Assembly (NCBI GenBank): GCA_022592435.1
Contig: JABYQS010000014.1
Location: 248,001 to 312,000, forward strand
Length of the DNA stretch: 64,000 nucleotides
Direction of reading: 5' to 3'
Source: Cerioporus squamosus
Taxonomy: Eukaryota > Basidiomycota > Agaricomycetes > Polyporales > Polyporaceae
Part shown: positions 1-13,730 of the stretch, piece after piece
Position numbering within the stretch: the stretch's first letter is position 1
Layout: each line of letters opens with the position of its first letter
Made by a program: the position numbers and the translations under genes
Notes under the pieces: generated by a model
Database searches by the model: none
Told to the model about the DNA's origin: nothing
Seen by the model: the letters and a program-made list of their open reading frames with translations, nothing else

Positions 1-307
1 CCATTGCGCACAAATAGAGCAGATGCGGCGAGGCAAGGACGCGTCGACAGGGCCAACAATGCGTGTCACATCCTGAAACGCATCGAAAGCAACTTACCCT
101 CGACAACAGACGCGTCTGCTCCGGGGTCCACTCCCATTCGGTGTCGTCTGCTGCATCGTAGTTGGAACTATTCCAGCTGTCCGAACTCTTCCTGTTCGCA
201 GAGGGCGAAAGCATTGGCAGGGGCGAGTTGCGCGGTGGGGGAGTGTGCGGATCCGAGACAGACGATAGCATAGAAGAACGCCGACGAGGGAGGGACGGGT
301 GAGGCAT
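1..307 (-). CDS. Conserved fungal hypothetical protein, 5' end only (runs off left edge)
   Basis: The minus strand has an ATG at 307-305 followed by 70 in-frame codons (to 98), then a good donor GTAAGT at 97. The intron continues past the window edge, so only the first exon is visible. The predicted N-terminus starts MPHPSLPRRRSSM, is rich in Ser/Pro/Arg and ends in an acidic stretch followed by EWEWTPEQTRLLSR. It looks like the start of a conserved agaricomycete protein with a disordered N-terminus. I cannot assign a function. A CCAAT box (plus-strand reading CCAATCAC near 525) lies about 220 bp upstream of the ATG and could belong to its promoter. Confidence rests on the start, coding bias and splice donor, not on a known domain. 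Confidence 0.55.
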   Translation of the reverse strand, partial: MPHPSLPRRRSSMLSSVSDPHTPPPRNSPLPMLSPSANRKSSDSWNSSNYDAADDTEWEWTPEQTRLLSRVSCFRCVSGCDTHCWPCRRVLASPHLLYLCAM

Positions 308-2561
308 GATGAGAGAGAGGGCGGGTGCAGCCGCAGAGCGCCGCCCGTGCATATTGGCCTAGGTTGAAGGAGAGGACGGTGGTTAATAGAGGGGAGGCGG
401 TAGGGTACGAGGACAATGGGGGGAGGTTACAAGGACGAATCGGTCCTGTGATGACCGCCCCCATCGCGAGAAGCTTAGCCACGTTCCTGCTTCAGGGCAG
501 GTCCGTTCGTGATACGGCGCGGAACCAATCACAGCCCACGCGCCCAAGATAGACGCCGTCAAGATGGTTCCGTTAATTACGCGTGCCGCGACCGCGTCCG
601 TGGCATCGCGTACCCTCCCCGCGTCGATCACTGCCCGACGTGGCCACAACGGCTCTCGAGGCGGGGCGCCGGACGCGGTGAGCAGGAGCACGACGCGGTG
701 GCTGAACCTGCGCTGAACGTCGCCCAGACTGACAGTGAAGACGCGCACTCACCCTGACGGAGACCTCGTCGCTTGTGCGACTAGCCACATCGTGTTGATA
801 TCGGTACGGGGCGCGTTGCGTCATATGATAGGAATCCGCCAGAAGGTACTTACATGCTCGCAGGCTGGCGGCAGGGTCGAGGCGGTCCAGTGCTACTAGG
901 GTCTGCCCTGGACCAGACAAGAGGGGTTTGTGAGCGCAGCAGAGTGAACGGAAACGTACCAAGCCACCCCAGATCATTTTCCGTAGGCCTGTATGCGCGC
1001 GTTTTCGCCCGAAGCCGGTGAAGGGATTAGGACGCGCCAAAGCGACCCTACTAACCATGCAGGGCCCGGCGGACGTGGATACCCGACATGTCGACGCGTT
1101 TACCAGTGTCGTGGCCATTTCCCTGGACAAAATGCGCTGAGAGCATGTGGAGGGAGGAGACAGTGCTGCCGCACTTCCGCGAGTGGCAATGGGCGGTGAC
1201 AAAATTTCGACGCAGTCTCGCATAACCTACCTGCGGACGCGCTTTTACGCATTACACCCTCACCACCCCAACCGCACTGGTTACCCGCCGACGCTCACCA
1301 GCTGCGCAGAGAGAACGCCACCGCGACTTGAGGGGATATTGGCGGCCGTTAGGAGGATATCGATGCATTGACCCGGCGCGTCCAGACCGAGACGACGCGC
1401 AACATATCCCGCTCTTCCGGAGGCGGGCGCATACAGACAGCGAGAGAGGAAGCGTACGACAGAGGAGAGAACTAGGGGGCCAAGGATGGGTGTGGGCGCA
1501 AGAGCCAGAGTCATGGTATATGTTCGATTCTAAGCCGAGTAACTCCCTGCATCGCTGTCCTCGGACGCGCCACCATCACACAGCGGGCGTAATCTCACAG
1601 ACATGCCACCCATATGCATGCCACGGACACCCGCAGATCCATGCCTTGTGCACGCCACCGGTCTCTGTTATCCATCCTTGTTCGCCGGGGTTTCATTTGT
1701 GCACTGGTCGACATCGCGACGTTGTTGTTGTACGCACTTGTCATGAAGTGTAGGGAGTCTTGTGAGGAAGCACATTGTACATTGCACGCTATACGGGACC
1801 GGTCGCTAGGTACTCGCGGGCATATAGTGAGATCGCAGCGTTCGTTCTGTCCACCGGAGTTTGTACGCTCTCGCGCGGCGGGCGGGACTGAGACTACATA
1901 AGTACCAACCTTGTTTACTGGAGCGCGTCACCAGAGGTGACTGGCAACAGGGCGGACCGCGCCGCAGCGTGAACCCGACAGAGCTTGCCACCGCGAAGAC
2001 AAGAACCTCGCGTCTCCGAGCGTACCACCTTCGAGAGATCTGAATATACTCTCACTCAGTAAGTCAATCTATGACCGCAATCTGCCCGACCGACCGACCG
2101 CCGCCCTCCGAAGATGCGGTGCGCATCGATATCTCTTCCCCAGTTCTCCAGCGTTCGCTAAGATGTGATCGCCGTGCGGGGAACTGCGTCGCCTGCCTCG
2201 CGTTGAGCCTCGAGGAGCCTCGAGGTCACCGAACAATAGCGAGCAAGGCTATTGTTGCTCCAAACTGCCTGTGCCAAGTCAGCGTTGGTAGGGTGAAACG
2301 TAATATCAGCTCACTAGAGTGAAGAGAGGTCGCGCTCATCGATGAGGCCTTGAGGATGGGAAGGCATGGGAGCGTCTGCGCTGTCCAATAGTCGGCATGC
2401 GCACGTGCATAGCAGGTTGGCTATCGTGGCTCATCTCCTCCGGCTCAACCCAGCAAGGCTGTGGCCTTACTCTGGAGCATTCATCGGTCAGCGACACGCG
2501 GATCGTCTCGTAGGAACTAGGAAGTCATAGAATATGCACGACAACGAATAACAGGTACAGA
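308..2561. other. 2.25 kb without a recognisable gene
   Basis: Open frames here are short and overlapping. The longest (573-1223, minus) has no domain I recognise. Some stretches between 840 and 1120 on the minus strand look splice-like (GTAAGT, GTACGT and CAG pairs), so a small unrecognised gene is possible. Small palindromes occur near 2206-2223 (CCTCGAGG repeated) and 2236-2256. I see no RNA gene. Confidence 0.4.
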
Positions 2562-4182
<1,621 letters not shown>

Positions 4183-4393
4183 AACAAAAGAAACGGTGGT
4201 GGCGGGAGGAGGAAAGGAACGGTGTCGAGTAAGAGGCGTGCAGCGCACTATGGCGTAGCGCGACGCGTCAGCTCAGCGTCGAGTCGATCACGTGCAAGCA
4301 TACTGGAAACGGCCGAATGGGCGCTTCCCTTGCGCGTACCGCGATTGCACTGGCAGGCGTGGCAGCACTCGCAGCGGCTCTGACCTCATCTCC

Positions 4394-5729
4394 ATGAACG
4401 CCATGCAGCGAATGGACAACACAGATGTGACAACGCCTCTGACCTCCACATCTCAGTTTATTGAGGCCGGTAAGCAATCCGCACCCTGTCGCGATCGTCC
4501 TCTGAATGACGCGACTTCAAGACGACGACGATCTCGATGAGGACGCCATTCCCAGCTTCACGCACCCTGGTCTCGTACCCAGTCCACACACTCCTGGGCA
4601 AGACAAGGGGAAGGCGAGGGCTCCGGAGCAGCTTGCGCCACCGTCTGGCTCGCCGTCGCTTTCCGGGAACATCGGAACACCAGTGAACGGATCGGGAGCA
4701 CCGTCGAACAGGCGGTCGGTTGGCGGTGTGCAGGTGGAGACGCGGTATGTAGTGTATGCGTTCTCTTATATCACTGTATTGAGAGACGTGTCCAGCTATA
4801 CTGGGGCGGACACCCTTGACGAGCCCATCACTACCACCATTGTGAGTCCTGTCTACCCCTGCATCCAATTCAAAGCGTCTGGAACGGCTTCCTAGGGAAG
4901 AGACCTGTTCTCCATATATGTCAAACTCATCCAAGTGCTATATCCTCCACGAAGTCGCGGCGACCGAGACCTACTAAGGTGCGTGCATGACGACGTGCCC
5001 GCAGTCCGTCACATAACCCCCCGGATGCAGAGATTGGGATTTGTGGGGTCCACTCGTACTCTGCCTCACGCTGGGTATATTGCTCAGCATCAGCGTACGT
5101 TTGCATTTCTTCTGTCTTCAGTTGGAGCCGCCTAATCTCCCGGGGTTTAGGCACCACCAGCGCAGTCTCTCGGAGTCTTCACAAGTGTGGTCGTCATCAT
5201 TGCAGTCGGATCCCTGGTTGTGACCATACAGGCGAAGGTCAGTATCATCGTCTCGTCATATTGGTCCAACAATACGATGTCTGACGCTTCTGTAGCTTTT
5301 GGGCGGTCGAGTGTATGCGCACACACGCTCGAGTGGTATCGGTGCTGAGTTCGTTCTGCAGATCATTCTTCCAAGGCCTGTGTGTTCTTGGATACTGCGT
5401 CGCGCCGCTCAACATCGCCGCGCTTGTCTCAACATTCGTGCACCTGATATACGTGCGTGCGCCTGTGGCACTGGCGGCGTGGGCGTGGTGTGTCTGGGGT
5501 ATGCTCTCTCGCGGTGTTTTGGCGGACCTAATATTGACGTGCCGGTCGGTACACGCAGCGTCTGTGAACTTCCTGGATGGTACGAAGATCGAGCATCAAC
5601 GCATATTGCTCGCTGTCTACCCTCTTTTGTGAGTGCTCTTGCTCTGGTTGAGGTTGGTCGCGCAGGAGTAGGCTGACGTCTCGCAGGCTTTTCTACTTCG
5701 TTCTGGCGTGGATGATCATAATCCAGTAG
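4394..5729 (+). CDS. Yip1-domain Golgi membrane protein (YIPF6/Yip4-like)
   Basis: Ten exons (4394-4469, 4522-4744, 4796-4841, 4896-4978, 5031-5094, 5151-5237, 5296-5312, 5362-5498, 5559-5628, 5687-5729) join to 281 codons. The N-terminal third is hydrophilic and probably disordered. It leads into DTLDEPITTTI and RDWDLWGPLVL, the hallmark of the YIPF6/Yip4 branch of the Yip1 family, then about five hydrophobic segments to a short C-terminus (AWMIIIQ). Family members sit in ER-Golgi membranes and bind Rab GTPases of the secretory pathway. Exon 7 is only 17 nt. Nearby in-frame ATGs at 4403 and 4412 are alternative starts. The gene is divergent from RPT2, with about 210 bp between the start codons, so the two probably share a promoter region. 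Confidence 0.85.
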
Positions 5730-8341
5730 TTCTTCCTAGTTATTTATCCTGTTCACTCTCGGATGCTATGCACGTTCTTTCGCAGCGGTTCAATCACTTC
5801 CTTACTCCTACCTTGCCTGAACGGCGAACCTTCGCGGACCTGATACGACACGATTCATGGTCATCGTGTTGCGCATTGTGCACTCGGTCCGTCTTCGAGC
5901 TGATACTGATTGACCGCTCTGGAGAGCGTAATTGGTTTGCAGTTCACGTAAACGTGCGTGCTTCACCCTCCTCACATCTCATGTTATCGCGACTGATTTT
6001 TCTTGCTTACCCAGTCCCGCACCCCGCAGTTGGCGCATGCGTGGTCTGAACAACATTGCCGACTGCGTTGCAGCTGAGCATGGTCACGCCAAACGAGGGA
6101 ATTCATATGCTGCCTTTCATTCTTTGAATTAACCTTCTTCATCAAACTCTACCTGCCTCACAGATATCGCTCCGCGACATGCACGTCCGCCAGCTGGCTA
6201 GGAGGGCATCACGCAAAACGTTCAGTCTTACATACACGAATCCTGCGCTGGAGGTCGGTGACATGTCAATGCGATGGTTCTTACGGATTTCCGGGCCACG
6301 CAGCTTCGGACTACAATCATCATGACAGGGTCATCACTCTGGACTACATGTGTGCATCTTCCCGCCCTTGACCATTGTTCTCTGGCGATAACACGGCTGC
6401 TGTTGGTAAGTACAGCAGTACTGGCACCACACTAGCACACGCTTCCTTTGTGCAGGCAGCAAGTGCTACAACACCCATGGACACGTACGTGCTTGCCCAC
6501 CATTGTCAATTTGTTCTTACACGTACCTTTGCGCCAACCTAGTGCTACCTGGGTCCCTCGGTAGAATCTTCGGAGTATCCTAGCGCATGCATACTACCTC
6601 CGGTCGGGGTTCTGCTCCATGGTGCTATCACTCTTGCGTGGCCGAGCCAGGTCAGTGTCAGCCCTACGTGCCTTGAGCCATAGTTACATCCAAACCTAAC
6701 TGCACAGATGATCGTAATCTCATGCATTACCTCCGAAGGAGCAGCGACGGCGATTTCAGATTAACAAGGCACGAGTCGTGAGTCTTTCGTTGGACTCACT
6801 TTGACTACTTGCTGACCGCGACCCGTGCAGCTCTACCTTACCGAGGGGACTGCCTCCTCTTCATAAGGCGACCAGGGAACCATTCGGCGGCAAACTTGCT
6901 CCCCACTACCTCCTACGTCCTCGTGTCCAATGACGAGGAATGTAAGGCTAAAGGCCACGCCACATGGTCGACCTGCTTCGCGCTCCCACCAAGTCGCCGA
7001 GACCGTCCCACAGGACGCTCTACTTGGGCAACGCGCGTCTTCGTACGGCCCTGATGTCTTCAATCGGTCTGGGTTGATGGTCATAGACGTCTATACAGAT
7101 AGGTAGGCGGTCATACTTGACCCGGTCGCCCTCAATGACTGACACGGTTTGGTACATGAACCTCAAGGTTGCTGTCGACAGATAAGCTTCTTGATACCTG
7201 GGCCCCCGCCTTCGCCTTCGCGTCGCTCCTCGCTGCCACGAACGACGCACGTCTGTTTGCGAGCAAACGCCCCTCGGACCGACGTTGGATAACCCCGTGA
7301 GACGTCATGACATCTCTCCAATCTGATTTTGGTAGGGCGCCACGCCCATCGCATTCCTCGTTCGCAGCTCTCTTCGTACGCCGTTGCACATGCTCCCAAC
7401 AACGTCACCGAGGGTGCCCACTCTGGGTGCCGCAAGACGGCTTCACCGCCTCGCCTGGGATTGGATCCCGTTACCGGCCTCGGTACACCGTCCTTCAAGC
7501 GTCTGCTGTCAGAGTTCAAGGCGCTTCCTGGATGCTTCTTCTTCATCGGACTCGGACATAGGCAGATGGAACCGGCCGCGAATATGCGTAAGCTCTGGAC
7601 CAGTGCAGATTCACGAGCGTCGAGCATCCTAGGCCGGACGCGCCAAGAGACATCATGCTTCTTGTACCTTTCCACGCGTTTACCACCCTTCAGACAACGT
7701 TGCTCTTGGTGCGTCCGTTGATCATCGCAGTTGGCAGGCTATCCCAAGGCTATCCACTGCGGAAGGTCATCGGGGTCACTTGTAATCCTGTGGGAATGCG
7801 AGCTCTGTTATCTGCCATTGTCCACGGGCTTCCTTGTCCTTACTACGCCAACCATGATGATGAAGTGGTCCTTTTTATAGTACCTGATCACGATCGCAGG
7901 TCCTGCTGGAGGCGAAAGCATCCGTACTTGTACCCAACTCCGCTCAAGGCGCTGATCCGAGTGAGTCCATATCGACTCATCAGAATGCTCATCTTCTGAC
8001 GTACTCGAGGCCACGTACTTTGTATTTACGCAAAAGGTCATCGTCGGCCGCGTTTCGCCCGTATATCCTCCCACTCTCCCTTGCATGAGTTGGGTTCTAT
8101 GCCGTATTCCGATGCGCCCTAGACAGCTCGGCCCCTGGCCGAACGCAAGCCGCCGTTGTGCATTGAATCTCGTATGCAGCGAATCGTCTCCTGACTGCCG
8201 TTCGTGTCCAATTGTTCGGGTCGACACCTCAGTGCCATGTCCGCCGTACCTCCTAGATGACGGCCAACTGTCATCTCCCATCAGGCGGTACAAAAAGGAT
8301 GGCGGCCACTCGCTCACCCTGCCATCGGCCTCCTCACCGCC
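5730..8341 (+). other. 2.6 kb mostly without recognisable genes; holds a sedolisin relic
   Basis: Only the fragment at 7193-7529 is recognisable. Between 5730 and 7190 the frames are short. A few hydrophobic stretches occur (about 6540-6720), but I could not join them into a known protein. The last part before 8342 should hold the promoter of the intact sedolisin. Confidence 0.4.
7193..7529 (+). pseudogene. Sedolisin (S53 peptidase) C-terminal relic
   Basis: Two blocks match the last exons of the sedolisin at 8342. Block 1 (7193-7296) reads FASLLAATNDARL and then WITP, equivalent to FASFVAAINDARL...WINP. A donor GTGAGA at 7297 and an acceptor CAG at 7365-7367 keep the family's intron. Block 2 (7368-7529) reads LSSYAVAHAPNNVTEG, then [11 protein letters not shown] and LLSEFKALP. 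The catalytic GTSASAP motif has become DTWAPA, so the serine is lost. Two compensating frameshifts lie between the Cys and the WDP motif, and the stop codon is gone. No upstream exons are found. This is a dead, truncated third copy next to the intact gene, consistent with repeated local duplication of the peptidase. Confidence 0.85.
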
Positions 8342-10736
8342 ATGGTTGCCTTTCCCCAGCTGATCCTGTGCCTCGCCACTCTCGCAGTGAGTGTGGCCGC
8401 GACGTCACTAGGCAGCTCTCCCCGCGTTCGGCATGGGTCCGGACGACATGTCGCTCGAGGATGGTCCCTCCACCGCCGTGCAGATCCTGACACGGTCCTT
8501 CCTTTGAAGTTCACCCTCGTCCAGTCCAACCTCGACAACCTTGATGCGTATTTGCTCGACGTCGCTGACCCGCATTCGCCAAACTATGGCAACCACTGGT
8601 CGTATGCGAAGGTCGCCGAGACGTTCCGCCCCTCCAAAGAGTCCGTCGACACCGTGCACTCGTGGCTGGTCAACGACCTTCGGATCGACTCGCACAAGGT
8701 CCAGGTCAACCGCAATGGCGACACAGTCCAGCTGAATGTCACCGTCGCAGAGGCTGAGCATATCCTCGGGGCCGAGTACCACGTCTATCGCTTTGGCGAG
8801 GGAGGGGACGAGCGCATCGGTTGCCGTGGGGGCTACTCCCTTCCGGAGCACGTCTCCAAGCACGTCGATTTCGTCTCGCCGACTATTCATCTCGGTCGCC
8901 CGCCTATTACTCGGAGGGACGGGTTTGTCAGTAGCACTCCTGGTGCTGCACAAGCCCATCCTGGGCCGAGAATCAAGAAGACTGTCGAAGTAGGTTGGAG
9001 CTGCCTGTCTGAGAACGACCTGCTAGTGTCACCTCTTATTCACCCTGTCCACTAGAAATCCAAGTTGCCAGCTATGGGCTGTGATGAGGCCGTCACCCTT
9101 GATTGCTTGCGCGACCTATACAACTTCCATTACACTCCTGTCTCCGGGAAGAAGAACTCCGTCGCAGTGGGTACGTAATCCCGATTGCCTGGCGTATCCA
9201 GCCGTCAATGCTGAAGTGGTCTCACCCTCAGCGGAGTTTGAGGAAGAGATCTTCCAACAAACGGACCTCAACTCATTCTTCCAAACGTATGAGCCTTCCT
9301 TGGTTGGTTCTGAGCCCATTGTGGTCAGCATCGAGAATGGTCAGTCAGTCGTTGAACATCTTCCCGCCAACGTACTCACCTCCTTTGCAGGAACCATCGC
9401 CCCTCCGGGCGACCTCGGAGAAGCAACATTGGATATCGAGCTTGTCATGGGCCTCCTCGGTCCGAAACAAAACCTCACTGTCTATCAAGTCGGAGAGGTG
9501 GAGCAGCCAAGTACGATGGAGATTCACATCCCTTTGAGACTACCGCAGCTAATATTGTCCTCTAACAGTCGACGCGTTACTTGCTGCGTTCGATGCTTCA
9601 TACTGCGACGTCGATCCTGTGAATCAGCAAGGTGCGTAATGCCGCCGGACGGGCCCTTGGAGCTTTCTGAGATGCTCGAACGCTGCAGGTCTCACGGATT
9701 GCGGTAACAAGCCCCGTACCCACGTGGTGTCCATTTCGTATCACTTCGAACCCGACTTTATTGATGCCGGCATCACTCCCATTGTGCAGAGGGGGTGCGC
9801 TGAATTTGGCAAGGTACGTTGGTACTCCGTGCTTTCGGGAGGCCGCAATGCACGTGCTGACAAGCAATCGACCGTTGGGGCATGTAGCTCAGCTTGACCG
9901 GGATCACCTTCGTCGCGTCATCCGGCGACGGTGGTGTCGGATACTCTCAAGCCGAAGAATGCCTGGTGAACGGCGAGCTCGAGTTCTTCCCTGATGAAGG
10001 CAGCTTCGTAGGACAGTTCCCCGCTTCCTGCCCATACGTCACGGCCGTCGGTGCCACTTCAGTCGCGCCTGGGAAAAGCGTACGTCTTTTCTCTTCTTTC
10101 ACGCCTCATCACCTCATGTCGTACCCGGCTCCTTGCGATGACACCATCTTCTTCATCAGTGTACTCACATTCGTTCTCCAGGTCAAGGATCCCGAGATCG
10201 CGACGACTGCCTTCCCCTCCGGCGGCGGCTTCTCTAACAACTTCCCCCTTCCAAAATGGCAGGAAACTGTGGTCAAGAACTACATCGAGCACTTTGCGCC
10301 AGCGTACGGCCCCGACATATACAACAGATCTGGACGGGCGTATCCCGACGTCTCGGCGAACGGATTCCCTACGGTCATCATCGAAGGCGGGGAGTCCGTC
10401 TTGACGGGCGGCACCTCCGCCTCTGCGCCCATCTTCGCGTCCTTCGTCGCAGCGATCAACGACGCTCGTCTGGCACATAGGAAGAAGCCTGTTGGTTGGA
10501 TCAACCCTGCGGTAGGTGCCAGGTACCTCGTCATTACTGCTGGCGCTGACCGATCATGTTCGCTGTCGTAGCTCTACTCATCTCACCTCGCACATGCCTA
10601 CAACGACGTCACGAATGGCACTAACCCTGGCTGTGGAACTGAAGGTTTCCCGGCCGCGCCAGGCTGGGACCCCATCACAGGCCTGGGCACGCCGAACTTC
10701 CCCAAGCTGTTGAAGGCATTCTTGGACCTTCCGTGA
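8342..10736 (+). CDS. Secreted sedolisin / tripeptidyl-peptidase (S53), copy A
   Basis: Nine exons (8342-8989, 9056-9170, 9232-9339, 9391-9510, 9569-9631, 9689-9813, 9888-10079, 10182-10511, 10572-10736) join to 621 codons. A signal peptide (MVAFPQLILCLATLAVSVAA) precedes the S53 activation prodomain (about 45-200) and the catalytic domain. The catalytic residues of the family are present: Glu301 and Asp305 (GEATLDIE), Asp407 (SSGDGGVG, oxyanion) and Ser536 (GGTSASAP). The C-terminal Ca-binding region ends in [12 protein letters not shown]. These enzymes are active at acid pH and release tripeptides or act as endopeptidases outside the cell. It is paralogous to the gene at 27617 and to the relic at 7193; the S10 carboxypeptidase is convergent 41 bp downstream. 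Compared with copy B it lacks the intron after PDVSANG but has one after APGKS. Confidence 0.95.
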
Positions 10737-10777
10737 GCGAGCTACTAGTCCCGAATTCGTGCAGAGGACTGTTGTGA

Positions 10778-12915
10778 TCACCATGGACAGGAAGATATAT
10801 CGAGAATAGCGTACGTAGCCTTGGACAGGATTGCGCGAAATGTACTACGTAGCAGACAGCGGGTGTTGCTCACGATCTGGCTGAACATCCGCAACGCGGC
10901 CTCGCCCACACCGAGGTTTCCGAACTTGTAGGCCGGTACTTCATGGCCCCTATATGCGTCCAGTGAGCGTCAGAGAAACGTCCACTCGCATGGCAAGAAG
11001 ATATCCAGATATCAGTAACTTACGCTCCAGGAACTCGAAGGTAAGAGAGCGTGCCGGCATTTTTGAACAGACCGGCAGGCTCTCCATGGACTGTGTAGCT
11101 GGAGAAGTCCTGTTTCGCCCACCCGGAGCTGAACTTTGTCTGCATCTGGGCCAACTGTACCCCAAGTCAGCTCCCTTCCGGTGGCAGTCCGATTCAGTCC
11201 ACTTGGCACGCACCATGGCTTCGACACCAAAGTAGTTAAACAGGTAGTCCTATCGAGCGCGTCGGTCAAGTCGGAACTGGTCGATACGCTCATGCACTCA
11301 CCGCCTCCCCGACGTAGAGAATCGTCCGCACGCCAGCATCGACGACCGCCTCGAGTGTCGGCAGCGAGTTCTGCATCCACTCGCCCGCGAAGTCGAACAG
11401 CACCCCGCTGTTCACCTCCGAGAAGGCACCCTCAGCGCCGATCCGCTCCTTGCGCGCGATGTCGTTGACGTACAGCGTGATGTCTGGCGGGTACGTGTCG
11501 AAGATGTCCGCAAGGATGTAGTCCGGGTTGCGCGAGCCGGAGAGACGATGGGCGACATCGCTATCGCAGTGGTTCTGGGCGATGGCGCAGTCGGCGGCGT
11601 CGGTGGTGTTGTGGCACTTGACGATCTGGGAACATTGAGACTCATTGAATGCGATGCGGTACTTCTCAGAAAACCCTTACCAGATCTCTGCACCCCCCTG
11701 CTTCCGACCAGCTTTGGTTCGCCGAGGTCAGCGTATCGTTCGTGGCAGTTGGGAAGTAGCTATGTTCCATATTGTTAGTGTGGGTGCTCGTACGAAGAGG
11801 TACAGCAGCAGCTCACGGGTTCGACTGTGCGTAAGTGAGGTAGCTTTCATACTGAACAAGGGGGATCCTGAAGATGTCTTTCAGTAAGCATGTCTTCGGT
11901 GCTGACAAGAGGATACACACTGTCAGACCGTCGCCGATACCGAGGTTCTTCAGGTTAATCGTTACTCCTTCAATACTGCCTGACGCGACTGCTGCGTTTT
12001 GGTCCAAGAAGTATCTGCATCAAAACGGCTCAGCGACACTGATGGTACTCATGCACGGCAACATACTTCGCAAACATTGGACCATAATGCCCTCCATACC
12101 TGGATAGCACGAGTGAGTGTTGGACAGCGACGCTAATCGCAAGCAGGCTTACGACTCTGTCCAGATCCCGAAATCATTCTCCTTGTATTGTCCGAACCGG
12201 GGATCGGCGAATAGAATCTGCAAAAACTTCATCGAGGGCAGGACGGGTGAGCATGCAACTCATGCAACATGTCGATGTTCATTACCTGCCATACGTCTTG
12301 TGCGGCATCAACCGAATTATTCGGATTCCTTGTTCCTTGGGAAAAGCCGGTCGGTATGGGTTGATCGATATAGATCCTGAGCATGCGTAAGTCGCAGTAT
12401 CGGCGCCGGGTGAAATGACTCGCAGATACGCACATATTGGACGCGTTGTTCCAGGAGAAGGGATTGAATGAGACGCTGCTCGAGTCATTGTTGATCCTGC
12501 ATGGACCGTTCTCTTGGTAGAGGCCAACCAAGCCAGACCCGCCGGGCTGTTCTCATGTGTTACATGGCAATACGATAATGCTCCAGCTGAACTACGTACG
12601 CCTCCTTGCAACCACAGTGTCAGTGGGGCTATGTCGGGGCTGTTTCGAGCTTCAAAGAACCAGAAACTGTGCATAATCGTCGTATGAGTGAGGTAACGGG
12701 GCATATCCTGGCATATCACGGATGTGGACTTACTATATGCTGTTGTCGGGGTCGATGTCCGCGTAACCCGACGCCTGGTATACGCCCGGCACCGTTTCGC
12801 ATTCCCCGCTGTTTTCGACGATGCGCAAGCTGCCGGATGTCGCATCCTCCGCATGGCTGCGCTGTACCGAGAAGACAGCAAGAGATGCATACAGCGCAAG
12901 TTGGTGGCTCCACAT
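10778..12915 (-). CDS. Secreted serine carboxypeptidase (S10 family)
   Basis: The minus strand carries a multi-exon gene starting [18 protein letters not shown] (signal peptide). Recognised blocks in order: [28 protein letters not shown] + [28 protein letters not shown], the nucleophile ESYGGHYGP (codons split by an intron at about 12092-12149), a long helical insert with several Cys, [15 protein letters not shown], and [12 protein letters not shown] with the catalytic His. The usual GDxD motif reads GEAD; the second Asp, taken as catalytic by alignment to known S10 enzymes, is kept. The oxyanion NGGPG motif reads QGGPG. The stop used is at 10778; a possible donor (GTGAGC) in the last exon leaves the final residues uncertain. 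It removes C-terminal residues at acid pH and fits the adjacent sedolisins as a protein-degrading set. Confidence 0.9.
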
Positions 12916-13637
12916 GGTGACGACGCTAGACGGTCTGTTTCAAAGGCTCGATGCTGTACGAAGGCCGTCAGGATCGAAGTCGCCACAATGCTGATAGCCT
13001 ATACCAACCTGCTTATATGCAACCCAAAGGCCGCGAGTGTGGTCGCGTATCGAGACGGCTCGGCTTGAAGCTGTTTGAAGCCGCACTCCATCACCGCGTT
13101 GACGGAGATCGCGAGCTTCACCGCCAAACCGTGCTACGGCAACACAATACTCGGTCCAACGTCTCCGTTCGCTCGTTAAGTCGAATGATTCACTCGATAT
13201 CATGTCAAGTCGAGCCGCGCACTCCATGCACGGTGAGCTGAGTCCGCGGGTGAGACTGAGAGCCCTGTCCTCGGCGATGACTCCAGAGCGCATGCCTTGA
13301 AGCTGCGTGCGCGCGGCAGGTCGAAGACACACTGTGCAGTGTGCATGTTGTGTCGGTAGCATTCCGAAGAGACCTGTGTACGGTACTTGCAGTGTGCGAG
13401 ACTCCGATGTGGCAGAATCTCGGGGCGGAGTAGGAGTAGGCGCCAGCGGTCGGCAACGGGCATCTTTGTGGCGGGCCGTCGCCAGGTATCTTCCTTGTTT
13501 TCTCCCACCACGACCGTATGGACTGGTTCGCAGCTATTGTAATTTGTTACTATAGTAGTCTGGCAGTGGCCAGCCTGCTGGAGCTGTGTCACCTTTGTCT
13601 TTCCGCCAAGTCCGAGCATCCTGAAGGCGAGCATCGG
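12916..13637. other. Gap upstream of the carboxypeptidase
   Basis: No gene recognised. On the minus strand a TATA-like box (GCATATAAGC, plus 13011-13020) lies about 100 bp upstream of the carboxypeptidase ATG. Frames between 13200 and 13634 show no family resemblance. The right part is the sequence into which the mobile element inserted. Confidence 0.45.
13012..13017 (-). promoter_or_regulatory. TATA-like box of the carboxypeptidase gene
   Basis: TATAAG on the minus strand, about 97 bp before the ATG at 12915. Spacing suits a fungal core promoter; no experimental support. Confidence 0.4.
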
Positions 13638-13642
13638 AGGTC
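13638..13642 (+). repeat. Target-site duplication, left (AGGTC)
   Basis: The five bases directly outside the left inverted repeat are AGGTC. The same five bases, in the same orientation, lie directly outside the right inverted repeat at 27185-27189. This is what a 5-bp staggered insertion would leave. Confidence 0.75.
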
Positions 13643-13730
13643 TACCGTTGCCGACCAGGATCAGGTTGAATGTCGAGAGTCTGGCGACAGAGGTCGGAGA
13701 TCATGGCATGTCGGAACAAGCTCGGAGGGT
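13643..13730 (+). repeat. Left terminal inverted repeat, 88 bp
   Basis: This 88-bp segment is exactly the reverse complement of 27097-27184, checked base by base. Outermost bases are TACCGTTGCCGACC. The last four bases (GGGT) are also the first four of the duplicated internal unit. Confidence 0.92.

Noticed and set aside
573..1223. 216-codon open frame on the minus strand
   Set aside because: No recognisable domain; composition fits a chance frame in GC-rich DNA, and splice-like signals inside suggest a continuous frame is not the real product.
11412..11693. Ser/Thr/Arg-rich minus-strand frame
   Set aside because: Wrong-frame shadow of carboxypeptidase exons; the correct frame reads [20 protein letters not shown] and onward.
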